A stretch of 64,000 nt of DNA from Haloimpatiens massiliensis (GTDB taxonomy: Bacteria > Bacillota > Clostridia > Clostridiales > Clostridiaceae). Of this stretch, positions 1 through 8,617 are shown one piece after another. The stretch covers positions 1,758,156 to 1,822,155 of the forward strand of contig NZ_LT854640.1 in assembly GCF_900184255.1 (NCBI RefSeq), written 5' to 3'. Below the pieces are notes generated by a model. The model was not told the origin of the DNA and made no database searches. It saw only the letters and a list, made by a program, of their open reading frames with translations. The first letter of the stretch is position 1. The number at the start of each line of letters is the position of its first letter. The position numbers and the translations under genes are program-made.

Positions 1-481
1 TTATTCTTCTTCTAACCAAAGCAGTATTAAATCTAATAGTTTCTGTAAATCCCTCTCTCGAGCCCCTTACTACCGTTTCTCCCGAGGGCTCGCTAACCCC
101 TCTAGCTGGCCAAAATCTAGTTGCCAATACATACGCTTCTTCTAAATTATCTATAAATAAAAGGGTATCTCCAGATAAAAATGCATTCACACCTTCACTT
201 AATTTATCCACTTCCCTTAAATCAGAAACCGATAATATTTTGTCCTTTATCTCCGCGGCATTTATTATATCCTCATCTTCTAACATAATATTTTGCAGCA
301 CATAATCATCTAATAATAATTTATCTGCCATACCATCTATGTATACTAAAGCACCTCTTAGATTTTTACAAATAAAAAATTCCCTATAAACTATGTCTGA
401 ATTATCCTTTAATATTTCTTTTATATATTTAACATTTTCTCTAGAGTTTATGGATATTTTATCTCTAATCTCTTCCTTCAA
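1..481 (-). CDS. GerA-family spore germination receptor subunit, N-terminal part (gene runs off the window)
   Basis: About 160 residues are visible, beginning at TTG 481-479 with GGAGGT about 8 bases upstream. The end of the visible protein carries the family hallmark: a P-S-G-E-T-V-V-R-G-S-R-E-G-F-T-E stretch followed by N-x-x-L-V-R-R-R, the conserved junction of GerAA/GerKA-type A subunits just before the membrane domain. These proteins sit in the inner spore membrane and form nutrient germinant receptors with B and C subunits. The membrane half and the partner genes lie outside the window. The TTG start is inferred from the ribosome binding site; the family call is firm, the receptor subtype is not determinable. 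Confidence 0.88.
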   Translation of the reverse strand, partial: MKEEIRDKISINSRENVKYIKEILKDNSDIVYREFFICKNLRGALVYIDGMADKLLLDDYVLQNIMLEDEDIINAAEIKDKILSVSDLREVDKLSEGVNAFLSGDTLLFIDNLEEAYVLATRFWPARGVSEPSGETVVRGSREGFTETIRFNTALVRRRI

Positions 482-504
482 ACCACACACCTCCAGTACA
501 TTTG

Positions 505-711
505 CTAAAGTACAACTCTTCTAACTATAAATAATAAAATTCCAATGGTTGTCACTGAATATCCTAAATATCTACTCTTTTTAGCCAAAGAAAATTTATT
601 AAGTGCTTTAAAAGAATTGTAATCATAAAATATCAAAACACACCCCTGTATGAAAATCAGTATTAAAAAATAAATATTAAATAAATCTAAAACTATAAAT
701 AGTTTTTTCAC
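505..711 (-). CDS. Small two-helix membrane protein upstream of the gerA-type gene
   Basis: A 68-residue frame starting at GTG 711 (V-K-K-L-F-I-V-L), preceded by GGGGGT; an ATG seven codons earlier lacks a good ribosome binding site. Two hydrophobic segments (about residues 5-28 and 46-63) flank a basic loop, so it is probably an inner-membrane protein. It lies 23 bases upstream of, and in the same orientation as, the germination receptor gene, so co-transcription is plausible. No family is recognised; a role in germination is only suggested by position. Confidence 0.55.
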   Translation of the reverse strand: MKKLFIVLDLFNIYFLILIFIQGCVLIFYDYNSFKALNKFSLAKKSRYLGYSVTTIGILLFIVRRVVL

Positions 712-957
712 AATAGCACCCCCATATCCCATTTGTTTACTTCTAATCCAAAGCTAAATCAATCACATATTTTATCTTTTCACACTTAACCCAAAATATA
801 CTTGTTTTTTGAATTAATATAATTATGTCCTTACATAGAAATTCAATACTGAATACTATATTAGATACTGATTTTCGTAGGCTAAATATTAGTTTGTACA
901 ATCTAATATAGTTCAAGCATTAGCTGATAGAGGTTAGGTGAAAAAAACTAAATAATT

Positions 958-1376
958 AATAATTCAACTTTCCCAGTTATAAAATAAAAATATAAAATTT
1001 GAAATTTACAGGTAAGTAATAGGTAAGAGCTAATAACTAAGAAGTAAAGGCTAAGAAGTAAGAGTTAAGGATAAAACTCAAAGAGTTTTTTATAATTAAT
1101 TTGTAAGTAACAGTTAATAAGTAATAGTTGTGCTGAAAATTCAGCTTTGCTGAATTTTTTCAAGAGCTCTTACCTTTTACCTATTAGTTCTTACCTTTTC
1201 ACTCTTACCTTTTACCTATTAGTTCTTACTTTTTACCTCTTACTTTTTACTTCTTGCTTCTTACTTTTTACCTCTTACCTACTCTACAAATTCCTATTTT
1301 ACATTCTAAATTTTAAATTAAAAACCCTTATTAATCTAATGTAGAGCTTGAACTTTATGTGCGAAAGTTGAGTTAA
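958..1376. repeat. Family A palindromic repeat, long copy (MITE-like)
   Basis: The ends are imperfect inverted repeats: aattcaactttcccagttat at the left, and at the right gcgaaagttgagttaa, whose complement reads ttaactcaactttcgc. The left arm contains purine-rich repeats of the type ggtaagag/aagaagtaag; the right arm contains their pyrimidine complements ctcttacc/cttacttctt. The whole can fold into a long hairpin. It encodes no transposase. Shorter copies elsewhere share the terminal 30-50 bases but differ in arm length. Confidence 0.8.
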
Positions 1377-1420
1377 TAAGTGAAAAGAGAAATAGTAGAT
1401 CAAAAACAGACAATAAAAGA

Positions 1421-1456
1421 AGGAGCATTCTCAGTTTCAGCTGAAAACGCTCCTTG
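1421..1456 (+). terminator. Intrinsic-terminator-like hairpin between two repeats
   Basis: AAGGAGCATTCTCAG pairs with CTGAAAACGCTCCTT (13 of 15 positions), followed by a T-rich run on the plus strand. No plus-strand gene precedes it, so it may end a read-through or non-coding transcript or be part of the repeat cluster. Confidence 0.5.
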
Positions 1457-1492
1457 TTTGTTTTTTTATTTAATTAATCTATCATTTGTAAA

Positions 1493-1757
1493 TTATTCAA
1501 CTTTCGTAGTTATAAAATAAAAATATAAAATTTGCAGGTAAATAATAGGTAAGAGCTAAGAAGTAAGAGTTATGGTAAAAATTCGGCTTTGCTGAATTTT
1601 TTAAAGAAACTCTTACCTTTTACCTATTAGTTCTTACTTTTTCACTCTTACTTTTTATTTTTTACCTACTCCACAAATTCCTATTTTATATTCTAAATTT
1701 TAAACCCTTATTAATCTAATATAGAGCTTTAACTTTATGTGCGAAAATTGAATAAAT
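1493..1757. repeat. Family A palindromic repeat, medium copy
   Basis: It begins attattcaactttcgtagtt and ends tatgtgcgaaaattgaataa. It has the same layout as the copy at 958-1376 but with fewer internal ggtaagag/ctcttacc units, so the arms are shorter. Confidence 0.78.
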
Positions 1758-1849
1758 TAATTATTCATACTATGTTCTAATATTAGAAATTAATAACTCA
1801 ACTTTTGCAGTTACATAATAAAATTGAAATTTTTAAATTTAAACTGTAT

Positions 1850-2692
1850 TTATATAGTTCTAGTTATAAAAACCTCACTATAATCCTTCTTCAATTCCTC
1901 ATAGCATCTCTGAGCAGTGAGCATATCATCAAAGAAACCAAATACACTTGGTCCACTTCCACTCATTAAACTACCTAATGCATTTAAATTCATCATTCGC
2001 ATCTTTATTTTCTTTATGGTAGGATTATTCTTTATAGTTACATTTTCAAGTATATTTTTCATATTTCTATTTAAGGAAATCAAATCTTCCCTTTCCATAT
2101 ACTTAATTAAATTTTCTGTTTCTGGGTGCTTATATATCTTTTCTATATTTAAAGACTTATAAACTTCTTTTGTAGATACTCCAAAATTAGGTTTTACAAG
2201 TACTAATATTTTATTCTTAAAAGGTTTTAGCGGAGTTATCAGTTCGCCAATACCTTCACAAAGAGCCGTACCTCCTAATATACAATAAGGCACATCTGCA
2301 CCTATTTTGACACCCAAATTCATTAGTTCTTTATCAGAAACATCCACTTCATATATATTCCTCATGCACTTTAAAACCGCAGCAGCATCAGTACTCCCCC
2401 CTGCTAAGCCTGCAGAAACCGGTATATTTTTCTTAATACAGATTTCTACACCCCCATCTATATTGTAAGTATCTAAAAACAGCCTAGCAGCTTTATAAGC
2501 TATATTTCTTTCATCTAAAGGTACATAAGTTTTATCACATCCTATACTTATACCCTCATTTCTTTTTTCCACCCTAATAATATCGTACAAATCTATATTC
2601 TGCATTATCATCTTAAGTAAATGGTATCCATCTGCTCTCTTTCCAACTACGTCTAGAGAAATATTTATTTTGGCATAAGCCTTCATTAACAT
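1850..2692 (-). CDS. ispE: 4-diphosphocytidyl-2-C-methyl-D-erythritol kinase
   Basis: A 280-residue GHMP-superfamily kinase that phosphorylates CDP-methylerythritol in the non-mevalonate isoprenoid pathway, using ATP in the cytoplasm. It starts K-A-Y-A-K-I-N-I-S-L-D, the standard IspE N-terminus. The glycine-rich ATP loop P-V-S-A-G-L-A-G-G-S-T-D-A-A is near residue 92, and the C-terminal GHMP motif L-M-S-G-S-G-P-S-V-F-G is near residue 243. The length is normal. The first ATG is preceded by GGAGG at a good distance; a second ATG two codons on is possible. In clostridia and bacilli ispE lies near veg and sporulation genes, which matches the order here. Confidence 0.96.
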   Translation of the reverse strand: MLMKAYAKINISLDVVGKRADGYHLLKMIMQNIDLYDIIRVEKRNEGISIGCDKTYVPLDERNIAYKAARLFLDTYNIDGGVEICIKKNIPVSAGLAGGSTDAAAVLKCMRNIYEVDVSDKELMNLGVKIGADVPYCILGGTALCEGIGELITPLKPFKNKILVLVKPNFGVSTKEVYKSLNIEKIYKHPETENLIKYMEREDLISLNRNMKNILENVTIKNNPTIKKIKMRMMNLNALGSLMSGSGPSVFGFFDDMLTAQRCYEELKKDYSEVFITRTI

Positions 2693-3000
2693 CTTTAATC
2701 CTCCAAATCATCAATCATAAAATTCAAATTTTCAATAAACACTTTACGGATTAAATTATAGCACAAAATAATAACTTATGTTTCATAGATTTAATCAGCC
2801 TATAATTCATAATTTAAATCACCACCACTCACACGCACTATGCACTATTTCCACCTACAAAAGAAAAAAATAGAGCCCTTTCCTTAACTAAATAGAAAAA
2901 GCCCTATTTTTTATTTAAGTAGAAAAATCCTCATTATCTCTGGCACCCTAGCACCCTGCCTTTAGGCTCTGGCCCTCTAGCCAACTAACAAACTGGCCAA
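2693..3000. other. 308-bp intergenic region
   Basis: It holds a probable terminator (2865-2914) for the leftward sipL-like gene and the ispE ribosome binding site. A C-rich stretch of repeated ggcaccctagcaccctg-type words lies at about 2940-3000. No gene is seen. Confidence 0.6.
2865..2914 (-). terminator. Probable intrinsic terminator of the sipL-like gene
   Basis: On the minus strand AAAAAATAG pairs with CTATTTTTT, with imperfect GC-richer pairing inside and a T run after the second arm. It lies about 90 bases beyond the upstream gene's stop codon. Confidence 0.5.
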
Positions 3001-4557
3001 CTAAATCACCGCTCTTCCTGGTATTATAAGCTTATCCCCAACTTTTATCATATTCACATCATCTATGGCATTTATATTAGATAAATCTTCCATCTTACAG
3101 TTATATTTCTTAGCTATCTTCCATAAAGTATCTCCATTTTGTACCACATAAATAGTTATACTAGCTTTCTTTTGAGGAACCCCATTTTCTTCAACTTTTA
3201 TATCAACTATAAAATCTTTATTAGTAATATAATTAACTCTAACATATACATTGACTAATGCTTTAACTGATATATTTCCTGGTTCAACATTGGCTTCTAT
3301 ACTCTCCAATTTAGCTTTAGCTATACAATTCATATCTATCTTAGTTCCTGGAACTTCAGCAGTGCATGTAAATGGTATTGCATCCTTTATACTGTAAATA
3401 TACTTATTTTCGTCATCAGACTTATAAAGTACCTTTACATCCACAACTCCCTCTACTATTACTTTATCCTCTACCAATTTCTTATCTGTTACACAAACTT
3501 CTCCAAAGCTCATTATAACTTTATTTGGATTAGGCATATTTTCTTCTATTGCCATGTCGCCTTTTACTACAGTTCCACACCAGGTTTGACCATGTATAAC
3601 ATTTAATAAATAATTTTTTCTTTCAATATTAAGCATCAATTCTGGTGAATATGCATCTTCTATCATATCTATTTCTTCTTTATACATAAGCTTAGTATTT
3701 GTTTTCACTAAAATCTCTACATCAATAACTCTTTTTTCTCCTAAATCATCTTCCTTTATTTCTACATTTATAGCATCTAATTTATAATCTGTATAGTCTC
3801 GCATATCAACTCTTATATTTTCATTTTCTTCCTCTTTACTTAGGAAAATATCCTCTTCTAAATGATTTATTTCTCTACTATCTTTACTCTTATATAGAAC
3901 TTCTACGCGAGCCATTGCTTCTACTTTAAGTTTTCCGTCATAAAGCTTTACTTCCTCTTTATGAATGTCTACATCACATTTAATAACATCACTTATCTCT
4001 AGGTTATCCATAGGGATTTGCATACGACATTTTCCTATGATCTCACAAGGTATAACAGAAACTATTTTATCTACAGATGCTGGATTCTTAAGTAGTTGTA
4101 CTTTTTCGTCTCCGCTTATATCTTTTACTATATTGAAGCTATAATTTTTATAAACCGCTGCCTTTAACTGGATTATCCCTTCTATGGATACCTTTCTTTC
4201 ATTTGCTATGGCGCATTCCATATGTTCTACGTAGCTTTCCACGTCACACATCATATCTCTTTCAGCACCCTTAAGCTCAATAGCATTGGAGAATTTACCC
4301 ATGTAACTCACATTAAAAGCTTCATTTCCTCTTTCTCCCTTTGCTAAATACATTACATTATATTCAACTTGACCTTCAATATAAATCTTATCTTGCATAA
4401 TTTCCCTACTAATTACTAAAGGATTAGCTTCAACCATAAGTATTTCTTCCACATCAGGATGAGTGTCTGGTATTATAAATTCTTGTCTTACTACTGTGTC
4501 TACAGCATTTTCACCTAACAGCTGTTCGTATTCTATGTTTTCTCTTACAAGTTCCAT
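3001..4557 (-). CDS. sipL: SipL-like spore coat morphogenesis protein (DUF3794/SPOCS repeats plus LysM)
   Basis: A 518-residue protein with repeated DUF3794 (SPOCS) domains over about residues 20-440, seen as recurring V-x-G-x-V-x-V-K-V-L-Y segments. A single C-terminal LysM domain follows, starting I-Y-V-V-Q-N-G-D-T-L-W-K-I-A-K-K-Y at about residue 467. This architecture matches C. difficile SipL, which binds the SpoIVA coat scaffold through LysM and is needed for coat encasement; it is the functional counterpart of Bacillus SpoVID. GGGAGG with good spacing supports the ATG at 4557. The exact gene name is by analogy; the DUF3794-LysM call is firm. Confidence 0.85.
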   Translation of the reverse strand: MELVRENIEYEQLLGENAVDTVVRQEFIIPDTHPDVEEILMVEANPLVISREIMQDKIYIEGQVEYNVMYLAKGERGNEAFNVSYMGKFSNAIELKGAERDMMCDVESYVEHMECAIANERKVSIEGIIQLKAAVYKNYSFNIVKDISGDEKVQLLKNPASVDKIVSVIPCEIIGKCRMQIPMDNLEISDVIKCDVDIHKEEVKLYDGKLKVEAMARVEVLYKSKDSREINHLEEDIFLSKEEENENIRVDMRDYTDYKLDAINVEIKEDDLGEKRVIDVEILVKTNTKLMYKEEIDMIEDAYSPELMLNIERKNYLLNVIHGQTWCGTVVKGDMAIEENMPNPNKVIMSFGEVCVTDKKLVEDKVIVEGVVDVKVLYKSDDENKYIYSIKDAIPFTCTAEVPGTKIDMNCIAKAKLESIEANVEPGNISVKALVNVYVRVNYITNKDFIVDIKVEENGVPQKKASITIYVVQNGDTLWKIAKKYNCKMEDLSNINAIDDVNMIKVGDKLIIPGRAVI

Positions 4558-4683
4558 TATCCTTTACCTCCCTTTACTACCTACTATTAATTTATATAAA
4601 AAAAAGAGGTAAAGTATGATAGACTATCGTAATTTTTTTCAAACTATAATTGACAAATTAATATTTATTACAGTATTTTTTTG

Positions 4684-4712
4684 TTGACAAATATCTTTTT
4701 TTGACGTATTAT
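4684..4712 (+). promoter_or_regulatory. Strong sigma-A-type promoter driving a short plus-strand transcript
   Basis: TTGACA at 4684-4689, a 17-bp spacer and TATTAT at 4707-4712. The expected start is near 4719. The flanking genes both read leftward, so this promoter serves neither; a hairpin terminator lies about 55 bases downstream. Confidence 0.6.
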
Positions 4713-4718
4713 ATTAAA

Positions 4719-4807
4719 TGGTTGTTGACCATATAACCTCTCATAAATTCTCAATACCCTTTTATACCATAGTTGAAAGATGGCACCCTCCATCTTTCTC
4801 TTTTTTG
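4719..4807 (+). ncRNA. Candidate small RNA of about 90 nt between sipL and veg
   Basis: It is bounded by the promoter at 4684-4712 and a perfect intrinsic terminator: GAAAGATGG (4775-4783), loop CACCCT, CCATCTTTC (4790-4798), then tcttttttg. The interval has no ribosome binding site with a credible frame. It ends just outside the veg terminator on the opposite strand. It is a prediction from promoter plus terminator only. Confidence 0.5.
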
Positions 4808-4808
4808 C
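4775..4808 (+). terminator. Perfect 9-bp hairpin terminator
   Basis: GAAAGATGG / CCATCTTTC with a 6-nt loop and a U-rich tail on the plus strand only, so it terminates rightward transcription. Confidence 0.75.
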
Positions 4809-4811
4809 AAA

Positions 4812-4838
4812 AAATAAAAAGCACTAAATTAGTACTTT
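4812..4838 (-). terminator. Terminator of veg
   Basis: On the minus strand AAAAAGTAC pairs with GTGCTTTTT across a 7-nt loop, about 15 bases after the veg stop codon, and is followed by a T-rich run. Confidence 0.65.
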
Positions 4839-4850
4839 TTATAAAATATA

Positions 4851-5087
4851 TTACCCTACAAAATTTAATTGTACTGTTTTCGTCAAAACATCAGAATAAC
4901 TATATGATACTCTCCTTTGGGTGTCATTCTCTAATCTAACGATGAATATACTAGGATATGTTTCTTCTATGATTCCATTTTTTATGAACACTTTTTTTCT
5001 TCCACCGTTAGCCTTTAGTGTCACTTTTTCTCCTATATGCTTATCAATCTCATTTTTGATAGAAGCTAATACATCTCTCCCCTGCAT
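4851..5087 (-). CDS. veg: Veg protein
   Basis: A 78-residue protein of the Veg family, one compact domain with the K-N-E-I-D-x-H-I-G-E-K-V-T-L-K-A-N-G-G-R-K-K core. In Bacillus subtilis Veg is highly expressed, sits between yabG and ispE-region genes, and has been linked to biofilm regulation; its biochemical role is unclear. Here it lies upstream of sipL and downstream of yabG with its own terminator. The length is typical. GAGGGTG precedes the ATG. Confidence 0.92.
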   Translation of the reverse strand: MQGRDVLASIKNEIDKHIGEKVTLKANGGRKKVFIKNGIIEETYPSIFIVRLENDTQRRVSYSYSDVLTKTVQLNFVG

Positions 5088-5366
5088 ATCAACACCCTCT
5101 TTCTCTATTATAAATTATAGTATACTTTTAAACTTTTGTCAAATAACTTATTATTTTATCATCAATGTAAAAGACTTGTCAATATTAAAATTTTATTAAT
5201 TTTCTATTTCTCTTTAGTTAACATTCCCTGTAACAGTATTTACATAGGAAATTTGCTATCTTTTGCATACTACCTTTATATTATTAACCGAATGCATATT
5301 TTATATTCTCTATTAATATTGTTTTTATTAATACCTAGTCTCCAACACCAAAAAATATCTTATTTT

Positions 5367-6239
5367 TTAGACATATGGTGACTTCGGGAACCCCTCCCTG
5401 TACTTTCCTCTGGTTTGAAGTCCTCCTATACCTTTTGTACCTGTAATTGTATTTTCTATTACTTCTTCTATAGAAACTATTTTTTCTATATTAGTATAAG
5501 ACACCTTTTCACATACAAAAACCGGATCTAAACAATGTATTAATACTCTATTAGGAGAACTGGCAAAGTTAGCCCCTGCCCCCAATATAGCTTCATAACA
5601 TGACTGACAAGCTCCTGCAAATATAACTAGTTCATCGTACCCTCTTTCATAATTTCTAAGCTCACTAACACTTTCAACAAAATACTTAGAATTCTTATAA
5701 TTATTTAAGTCCATATAATCTTTAGTATCTTTTAACATTCCATCATGACCTGTTATAACTACTATATCTGGTTTAAACTCCTTTACTAATTCTACTACTT
5801 TTGAAGGCTGTTCCTTTTCTGAAATAACTTTTCCTACCACATCTATGCCTATTCTCTTATAAGTTTTCATACATATCTCTAAATACTGAGAATCCCCATC
5901 TAAATGTAACACTTTACCCGGTCTTCCAAAATACAATTCTTTATTTTTCAGCTCTTTATTTTTAAGTGTAAGTCCACTCATAACTTCTACTGATTCAGAC
6001 CTAGAAGTCAATATATTCTTTATGGATTCTTTAACCTTTCTATTGAAAACTTCATCTTTTTTTCCTGCCTCTTCTGAATCTGTCCTTTCTAAATCTTCCT
6101 CTGGTGAATCTGCAATAATTCTAATGTTAATTCCTTTTAATATATAAATTTTTTTTCCTTTTTCTTCCCTTATATCAATGACTTTAAAAGTTATGTCCTT
6201 GCCATAGGATTTTCTTACTACTATATCTCCAATCTCCAT
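5367..6239 (-). CDS. yabG: Sporulation-specific protease YabG
   Basis: A 290-residue YabG-family cysteine-type peptidase that trims spore coat proteins, and SipL/SpoIVA in C. difficile, during coat maturation in the mother cell. The N-terminus I-G-D-I-V-V-R-K-S-Y-G-x-D-I-x-F is the family signature. The C-terminal half has V-V-I-T-G-H-D-G and F-A-G-A-C-Q-S-C-Y-E-A-I-L-G-A-G-A-N-F-A-S-S-P, containing the conserved His and Cys. It ends normally. The ATG follows GGAGG by 7 bases. Residues about 75-110 (the K-N-K-E-L repeat region) look like a lineage-specific insertion. Confidence 0.95.
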   Translation of the reverse strand: MEIGDIVVRKSYGKDITFKVIDIREEKGKKIYILKGINIRIIADSPEEDLERTDSEEAGKKDEVFNRKVKESIKNILTSRSESVEVMSGLTLKNKELKNKELYFGRPGKVLHLDGDSQYLEICMKTYKRIGIDVVGKVISEKEQPSKVVELVKEFKPDIVVITGHDGMLKDTKDYMDLNNYKNSKYFVESVSELRNYERGYDELVIFAGACQSCYEAILGAGANFASSPNRVLIHCLDPVFVCEKVSYTNIEKIVSIEEVIENTITGTKGIGGLQTRGKYREGFPKSPYV

Positions 6240-6309
6240 ATATAAACCTCCTAAATATATGGCTACTCTATATTTATATGCAAAAGAGTCCCTTTTGGTG
6301 TTAAAAAAA

Positions 6310-6340
6310 ACAAAAACGCCATATTTTATAGCGTTTTTGT
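6310..6340 (-). terminator. Terminator after the first cotS-family gene
   Basis: CAAAAACGC (6311-6319) pairs with GCGTTTTTG (6331-6339). On the minus strand it is followed by eight Ts, so it ends the leftward cotS-family transcript ahead of yabG. Confidence 0.8.
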
Positions 6341-6368
6341 CTACATGAAAACTAATATTTTCAACAAA

Positions 6369-7376
6369 CTACTCCTTTTGATTGTATTCCTTTTTAAACT
6401 CTTCTATGAATTTCATATAATCCTCTTTTTCTGCCTCCAGTTTAATCATTTTTGTTGAAAAAGCATTTTGTATCCAATTTATTTCATTGTAATAATATCT
6501 ATTACAAAGTCTCCAAAATCTTTGAGGAAACAATAAAAATGCAAAAAGTACTCTGTATTCCTCCTCCCTTAGAGCATTGACAGAATTATAGTTATCAATT
6601 ATATTTTTTGCATAATCTATGTTCCATTCATTTCTCTTTAAAACCTTAGTTATAAAATTTGCAATGTCATATGTCCTTAGTTCCCTTTTACAATAATCAA
6701 AATCTATTATATTATATTTTTCTTGTGTATCTACTATTATATTATGATAAGTGTAGTCATGATGACAAAAAGTTTTTTTCTCCTCAGCTATAGAACATAA
6801 ATTAATATACTCCGAATCTTCTAAAACCTTAATAGCCCTTTTGCCCATTTCCTTATAAAAGTCCATGTTCTTTATATAAGCTAAATCAAACTCGCCTTTT
6901 TTGCTTTTTTTCTTTCTAACTATACTTCTCATTTTATCAAAACTTTTTACTCTTTTCTCCATCAAATATGGCCATCTTCCTAAATCTGTTTTCAATTTAC
7001 TATTTTCCGGTGGTTCATAGCCTGTACTTGAAATATGCATTTTTGCTAGATTAGCTGCAGCCTTGGACACATCATCTAAGTCATGAAAATTGCATTCTCT
7101 TCCTTCAATCCAATTAGAAAGAGTGTATATATCTTCATTCACTAAAGCATATGGTTCTCCTTCTGTATTTAAACAATATCTATCTATATTATCAAATCCG
7201 TTTTTAAGCAGATGTTCTTTAGCTCCATAAACAAAATATAGTTTCTGTATACCATAATTAATTTTCTTTAAACATCTGTTACCTTTATCTGTTTTTAAAT
7301 AATAAACTCCCTTATTAGGTTTAATGCTTTGAATTTTAATACCAAACTGTCTTTCAATTTCAAATTCTCTCATCAT
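6369..7376 (-). CDS. CotS-family spore coat protein (kinase-like), copy 1
   Basis: A 335-residue CotS/YutH-type protein with the aminoglycoside-phosphotransferase fold. Visible landmarks are K-x-x-Y-Y-L-K-T-D-K-G-N-R-x-L-K near residue 25, the catalytic-loop-like C-H-H-D-Y-T-Y-H-N-I-I-V-D near residue 204, and I-I-D-F-D-Y-C near residue 222. In Bacillus these proteins are inner-coat components; the retained H-x-D and D-F-D motifs leave kinase activity possible. It is divergently transcribed from the GT4 gene at 7499, forming a coat-kinase/glycosyltransferase pair that recurs at 11-13 kb. GGGGGTGA precedes either of two adjacent ATG starts. Confidence 0.88.
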   Translation of the reverse strand: MMREFEIERQFGIKIQSIKPNKGVYYLKTDKGNRCLKKINYGIQKLYFVYGAKEHLLKNGFDNIDRYCLNTEGEPYALVNEDIYTLSNWIEGRECNFHDLDDVSKAAANLAKMHISSTGYEPPENSKLKTDLGRWPYLMEKRVKSFDKMRSIVRKKKSKKGEFDLAYIKNMDFYKEMGKRAIKVLEDSEYINLCSIAEEKKTFCHHDYTYHNIIVDTQEKYNIIDFDYCKRELRTYDIANFITKVLKRNEWNIDYAKNIIDNYNSVNALREEEYRVLFAFLLFPQRFWRLCNRYYYNEINWIQNAFSTKMIKLEAEKEDYMKFIEEFKKEYNQKE

Positions 7377-7498
7377 TGTTTATCACCCCCATTTAATCTA
7401 TATGAGAGAGATTTTTATTTTATACTTTAATTTTTATCATAAATATGGTATGCACTTTAATAAAATTAAATATAGCATATTTACGAGGGGAGAATATT

Positions 7499-8617
7499 TT
7501 GAATATAGGGATTGATTCTAGAGCTGCAAAATGGTATAGGGGCACAGGTATAGGAACTTATACTTATGAGCTTATAAGCTCTTTAAATGAGTTTGATAGG
7601 GATAATAATTATATTCTATATATGCCAAAAGATAATAACTACATAAACTTTAATAAAAATTTTATTATAAAGAATATATTTAGTAATAAAAAAGAAAACT
7701 TTTGGGACGATGTTAATACTCCAAATGAAATATATGAGGATAATTTATGTATATACCACGTGCCTCAAAATGGCATAGGACTTCCAAAACAAAAGAATTG
7801 TCCGTTTATAATTACCTTACATGATATTATACCTTGTAAGATGCCAAACACTGTTAGTGAACAATATTTAGCTATCTTTTTTGAAAAAATTAAATACATT
7901 GTAAATCACTGCGATTCCATAATAACAGTTTCTAATTACTCAAAAAAAGATATAGTGGAAAATTTAAATTACCCTGAAGAAAAAATACACGTAACTTATC
8001 TTGCCAGCGAGGATATATACAGACCCTTAAATAAGGCTTTTTCTAAAGAATTCATAAAAAATATTTATAAAATAGAAGAAGATTTTATTCTTTATATAGG
8101 TGGCTTTAGTCCAAGGAAAAATATAATTGGCCTTATAGAGGCTTTTAGCAAATTAAAATATAAAAACAATTTTAAATTAATCATAGGAGGAAAAAAAGGA
8201 AAATCATATAATTTATATAAGCAAAAAGCCATGGATCTTCACATAGAAAATAAAGTAATATTTACTGGTTTTATTCCAATAGAACATCTTCCTATATTTT
8301 ATAATGCTGCAAAATTATTTGTGTATCCATCACTATACGAAGGGTTCGGTCTTCCTCCTATAGAAGCTATGGCTTGTGGTACTCCTGTTATAGCCTCAAA
8401 TAGAACATCTATACCCGAAATTTTAGAGAACGCTGCATATTTAATAAATCCAGAAGATATAGATGCCATCTGCAGTTCCATGGAGGAAGTTTTAGAAAAT
8501 GAACTTTTAAGAAAAAACTTAATTCTTAGAGGATATGCTAAAAGTAAAAGTTTAAACTGGAAATCTACAGCAAAAAAAACATTGGCCATATATGAGAAAA
8601 TTAAAAACCAATGTTAA
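7499..8617 (+). CDS. GT4-family glycosyltransferase, spore-coat associated, copy 1
   Basis: A 372-residue GT-B glycosyltransferase. The N-terminus L-N-I-G-I-D-S-R-A-A-K-W-Y-R-G-T-G-I-G-T aligns with the paralogue at 12176. The nucleotide-sugar-binding domain has F-I-L-Y-I-G-G-F-S-P-R-K-N-I and the E-x7-E motif in Y-E-G-F-G-L-P-P-I-E-A-M. The start is TTG at 7499 behind GAGGGGAG; an in-frame ATG at 7445 adds 18 residues that the paralogue lacks. It probably glycosylates a spore surface polymer or coat protein, inferred only from its pairing with cotS genes. The sugar donor and acceptor cannot be read from sequence. Confidence 0.87.
   Translation: MNIGIDSRAAKWYRGTGIGTYTYELISSLNEFDRDNNYILYMPKDNNYINFNKNFIIKNIFSNKKENFWDDVNTPNEIYEDNLCIYHVPQNGIGLPKQKNCPFIITLHDIIPCKMPNTVSEQYLAIFFEKIKYIVNHCDSIITVSNYSKKDIVENLNYPEEKIHVTYLASEDIYRPLNKAFSKEFIKNIYKIEEDFILYIGGFSPRKNIIGLIEAFSKLKYKNNFKLIIGGKKGKSYNLYKQKAMDLHIENKVIFTGFIPIEHLPIFYNAAKLFVYPSLYEGFGLPPIEAMACGTPVIASNRTSIPEILENAAYLINPEDIDAICSSMEEVLENELLRKNLILRGYAKSKSLNWKSTAKKTLAIYEKIKNQC

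Larger units (their letters stand above)
730..1849. other. 1.1-kb gene-free stretch filled with family A repeats and an orphan hairpin
   Basis: There is no convincing gene here. The stretch holds a long family A repeat (about 958-1376), a shorter one (about 1493-1757), a left-end fragment (about 1794-1835) and a terminator-like hairpin at 1421-1456. Open frames inside the repeats are low-complexity products of repeated ttactttt/cttacctt units and have no ribosome binding site. Confidence 0.8.

Noticed and set aside
1147..1344. 65-codon plus-strand frame rich in Leu/Tyr/Phe
   Set aside because: It is read from repeated ttactttt/cttacctt units of a family A repeat, has no ribosome binding site, and changes with repeat number.
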